In this document: in pieces, positions 48,079 to 49,455 of the stretch | How the letters are laid out: each line of letters begins with the position of its first letter | Numbering within the stretch: the stretch's first letter is position 1 | Source: Colwellia sp. | Lineage (GTDB): Bacteria; Pseudomonadota; Gammaproteobacteria; Enterobacterales; Alteromonadaceae | Direction: 5' to 3' | Assembly (NCBI GenBank): GCA_016765685.1 | Contig: JAESPR010000017.1 | Span: 1 to 49,455, forward strand | Length of the DNA stretch: 49,455 bases | Position numbers and translations under genes: made by a program | Notes under the pieces: model-generated | The model's input: only the letters and a program-made list of their open reading frames with translations | Told to the model about the DNA's origin: nothing | Databases searched by the model: none

Positions 48079-49275
48079 ATGTCAGATGTTGTGTTTTCCT
48101 CACAAACCGTATTAGCCTTACTGCCTTTTTATCCCTTGCTTAGTTTTTTATTACTAATAGCTTTTGGTAAACGCTTGTCTTGGCACTTGGCTGCAGCCTT
48201 GAGTGTTGGCGCGATGGCATTAAGTGCACTATCTAGCGTTATTGTTATTAATCAGCTTTCTGCTATTCCTTCTGCCTTACCACCGGTAATAACTGTGCAT
48301 TTGTGGCATTGGTTTGAGTTAAGCCTAACAGGTAGTGCCGCAGCGAAAAGTGCTGCGGCGCAAATTAATATCAGTTTTTATCTTGATGGCTTATCGGCAG
48401 TGATGATCTCAGTTGTCACCGGCATAGGTTTACTGATTCATATTTTTGCCGCTGCTTATATGAAAGATGATGAAAATTTTACCCGTTTCATGGCTTACAT
48501 GAATTTGTTTATCGTTGCTATGTTGATTTTAGTGTTGGCTGATAACTTAGTGCTGCTCTATTTAGGTTGGGAAGGAGTAGGGCTGTGTAGCTTTTTACTT
48601 ATTGGCTTTTGGTACAAAGAAAAAGCCAATGTACTGGCCGCTAGAAAAGCTTTTATTGTTACTCGTATTGGTGATACTGCCATGGCAATAGGGCTATTTA
48701 TGCTTTTTAAAGAGCTAGGTCAGTTAAATATTAATGAGTTAAATGCAGCGGCTAACGTATTGTGGGTTGCCGGTGATGAAGCACCTTATTGGATAGCCTT
48801 GTTATTGTTAGGTGGAGCGGTCGGAAAATCAGCACAACTGCCTTTGCAAACTTGGTTGCCTGATGCTATGGCAGGGCCAACGCCAGTTAGCGCGCTAATA
48901 CATGCCGCTACTATGGTAACGGCGGGGGTGTATTTAATTGCGCGTATGAATGGCATATTCTTACTTGCGCCTGAGGTGATGAATTATGTTGCTTGGCTTG
49001 GCGCAGCCACCTTACTACTGGCAGGTATTGCCGCTCTTGCGCAAAGTGATATTAAACGGGTGTTAGCTTATTCAACCATGAGTCAAATTGGTTATATGAT
49101 GTTGGCGTTAGGCGCTGGCGCATTTTCTTCAGGTGTTTTTCATTTAATGACCCATGCCTTTTTTAAAGCGTTATTATTTTTAACGGCGGGCGTTATTATC
49201 TTGGCGCTGCACCATCAACAAAATCTTTTTAAAATGGGCGGTTTGTTAAAACGTTTGCCTGTTGACCCTGTGTGA
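48079..49275 (+). pseudogene. nuoL: NADH-quinone oxidoreductase subunit L, truncated at a junction
   Basis: The frame gives 398 residues where NuoL usually has about 610-650. Normal NuoL sequence runs through YLGWEGVGLCSFLLIGFWYK, PLQTWLPDAMAGPTPVSALI and HLMTHAFFKALLFLTAG to KMGGLLKRLPV. Then it breaks off into DPV and a stop. The lost part includes the last proton-channel helices and the long lateral helix. Since base composition changes at the same point, the gene is probably intact in the organism and cut by a chimeric contig end; a real insertion is the alternative. NuoL is an antiporter-like proton pump at the distal end of complex I. Confidence 0.85.
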
Positions 49276-49455
49276 ATGCGGTTTCTGCGCGGGACATTTC
49301 TCGCTGCGCTGCTCTCAAGTTGATTGCCGCCGAGTCTTCGGCTTTCTGACTCTGCAGTTGTTCCTGTCTGGAGGTGATGCGCTGCCTTTCCAGTTCGACC
49401 TGCAAGGATGATTGCCTTGCCTGTTCTTGCAGCAATTGATTCTGTAACGCTGGGC
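49266..49455 (-). CDS. Foreign coiled-coil protein fragment, possibly a membrane fusion protein
   Basis: The - strand is open from the window end and reads LLQEQARQSSLQVELERQRI, then SRQEQLQSQKAEDSAAINLR and AAQREMSRAETAFTQG. Beyond this it runs into antisense nuoL. The heptad-like spacing of Leu, Ala and Gln with many charged residues suggests a coiled coil such as the hairpin of HlyD-type periplasmic adaptors. G+C is about 54% over the last 195 bases, against 40% in the 60 bases before. No start or stop of its own is in view. Identity beyond coiled coil is uncertain. Confidence 0.4.

Overview
The window looks like a chromosomal segment of a marine gammaproteobacterium of the Alteromonadales, most like Colwellia and relatives. 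This is inferred from the AT-rich coding style, the closeness of the proteins to well-known gammaproteobacterial families, and the gene order (ileS-lspA-fkpB-ispH next to type IV pilus genes; bamD/rluD-pgeF-clpB; ygfB-pepP-ubiH-ubiI-gcvTHP). I cannot name a species. Most of the DNA is core housekeeping sequence. I see no tRNA, rRNA, CRISPR array, insertion sequence or prophage.

Layout. 1-6372: end of murJ, then ribF, ileS, lspA, fkpB and ispH (flavin cofactors, isoleucyl-tRNA, lipoprotein processing, isoprenoids). 6373-14725: type IV pilus minor-pilin cluster, pilV-pilW-pilX-pilY1-pilE plus a TapY2-like small protein on the + strand, then two FimT/GspH-like pseudopilins on the - strand. 14892-19256: nadE (-), glnB (+), bamD (-), rluD and pgeF (+). 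19397-24809: clpB with a candidate heat-shock promoter, a DUF4124 protein (-), a small DUF4177/YidD-like/TM2 gene group, and hemF. 24875-27428: a cytochrome b561-YceI pair (-), a divergent LysR regulator, and zapA (-). 27619-37240: ygfB, pepP, ubiH, ubiI (ubiquinone hydroxylases) and gcvT, gcvH, gcvP (glycine cleavage), with clear terminators after gcvH and gcvP. 37548-49275: respiratory complex I, nuoA to nuoL, with C and D fused and most genes overlapping.

Two things do not fit a plain housekeeping region. First, nuoL stops abruptly near 49,264. The last 195 bases rise to about 54% G+C (counted) and encode, on the - strand, part of an unrelated coiled-coil protein, so the contig end is probably chimeric. 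Second, several short dispersed palindromic repeats occur. One family is found between fkpB and ispH and again inside the 3' end of pepP, where it has become an in-frame C-terminal tail of about 38 residues. Another 32-base repeat occurs near fimT and between bamD and rluD, the latter next to a 17-base perfect inverted repeat.

I found no convincing new multi-gene system. The best leads are the repeat-derived protein tail, the duplicated pseudopilins with a possible structured leader, and the unidentified reading frame in front of pilV.
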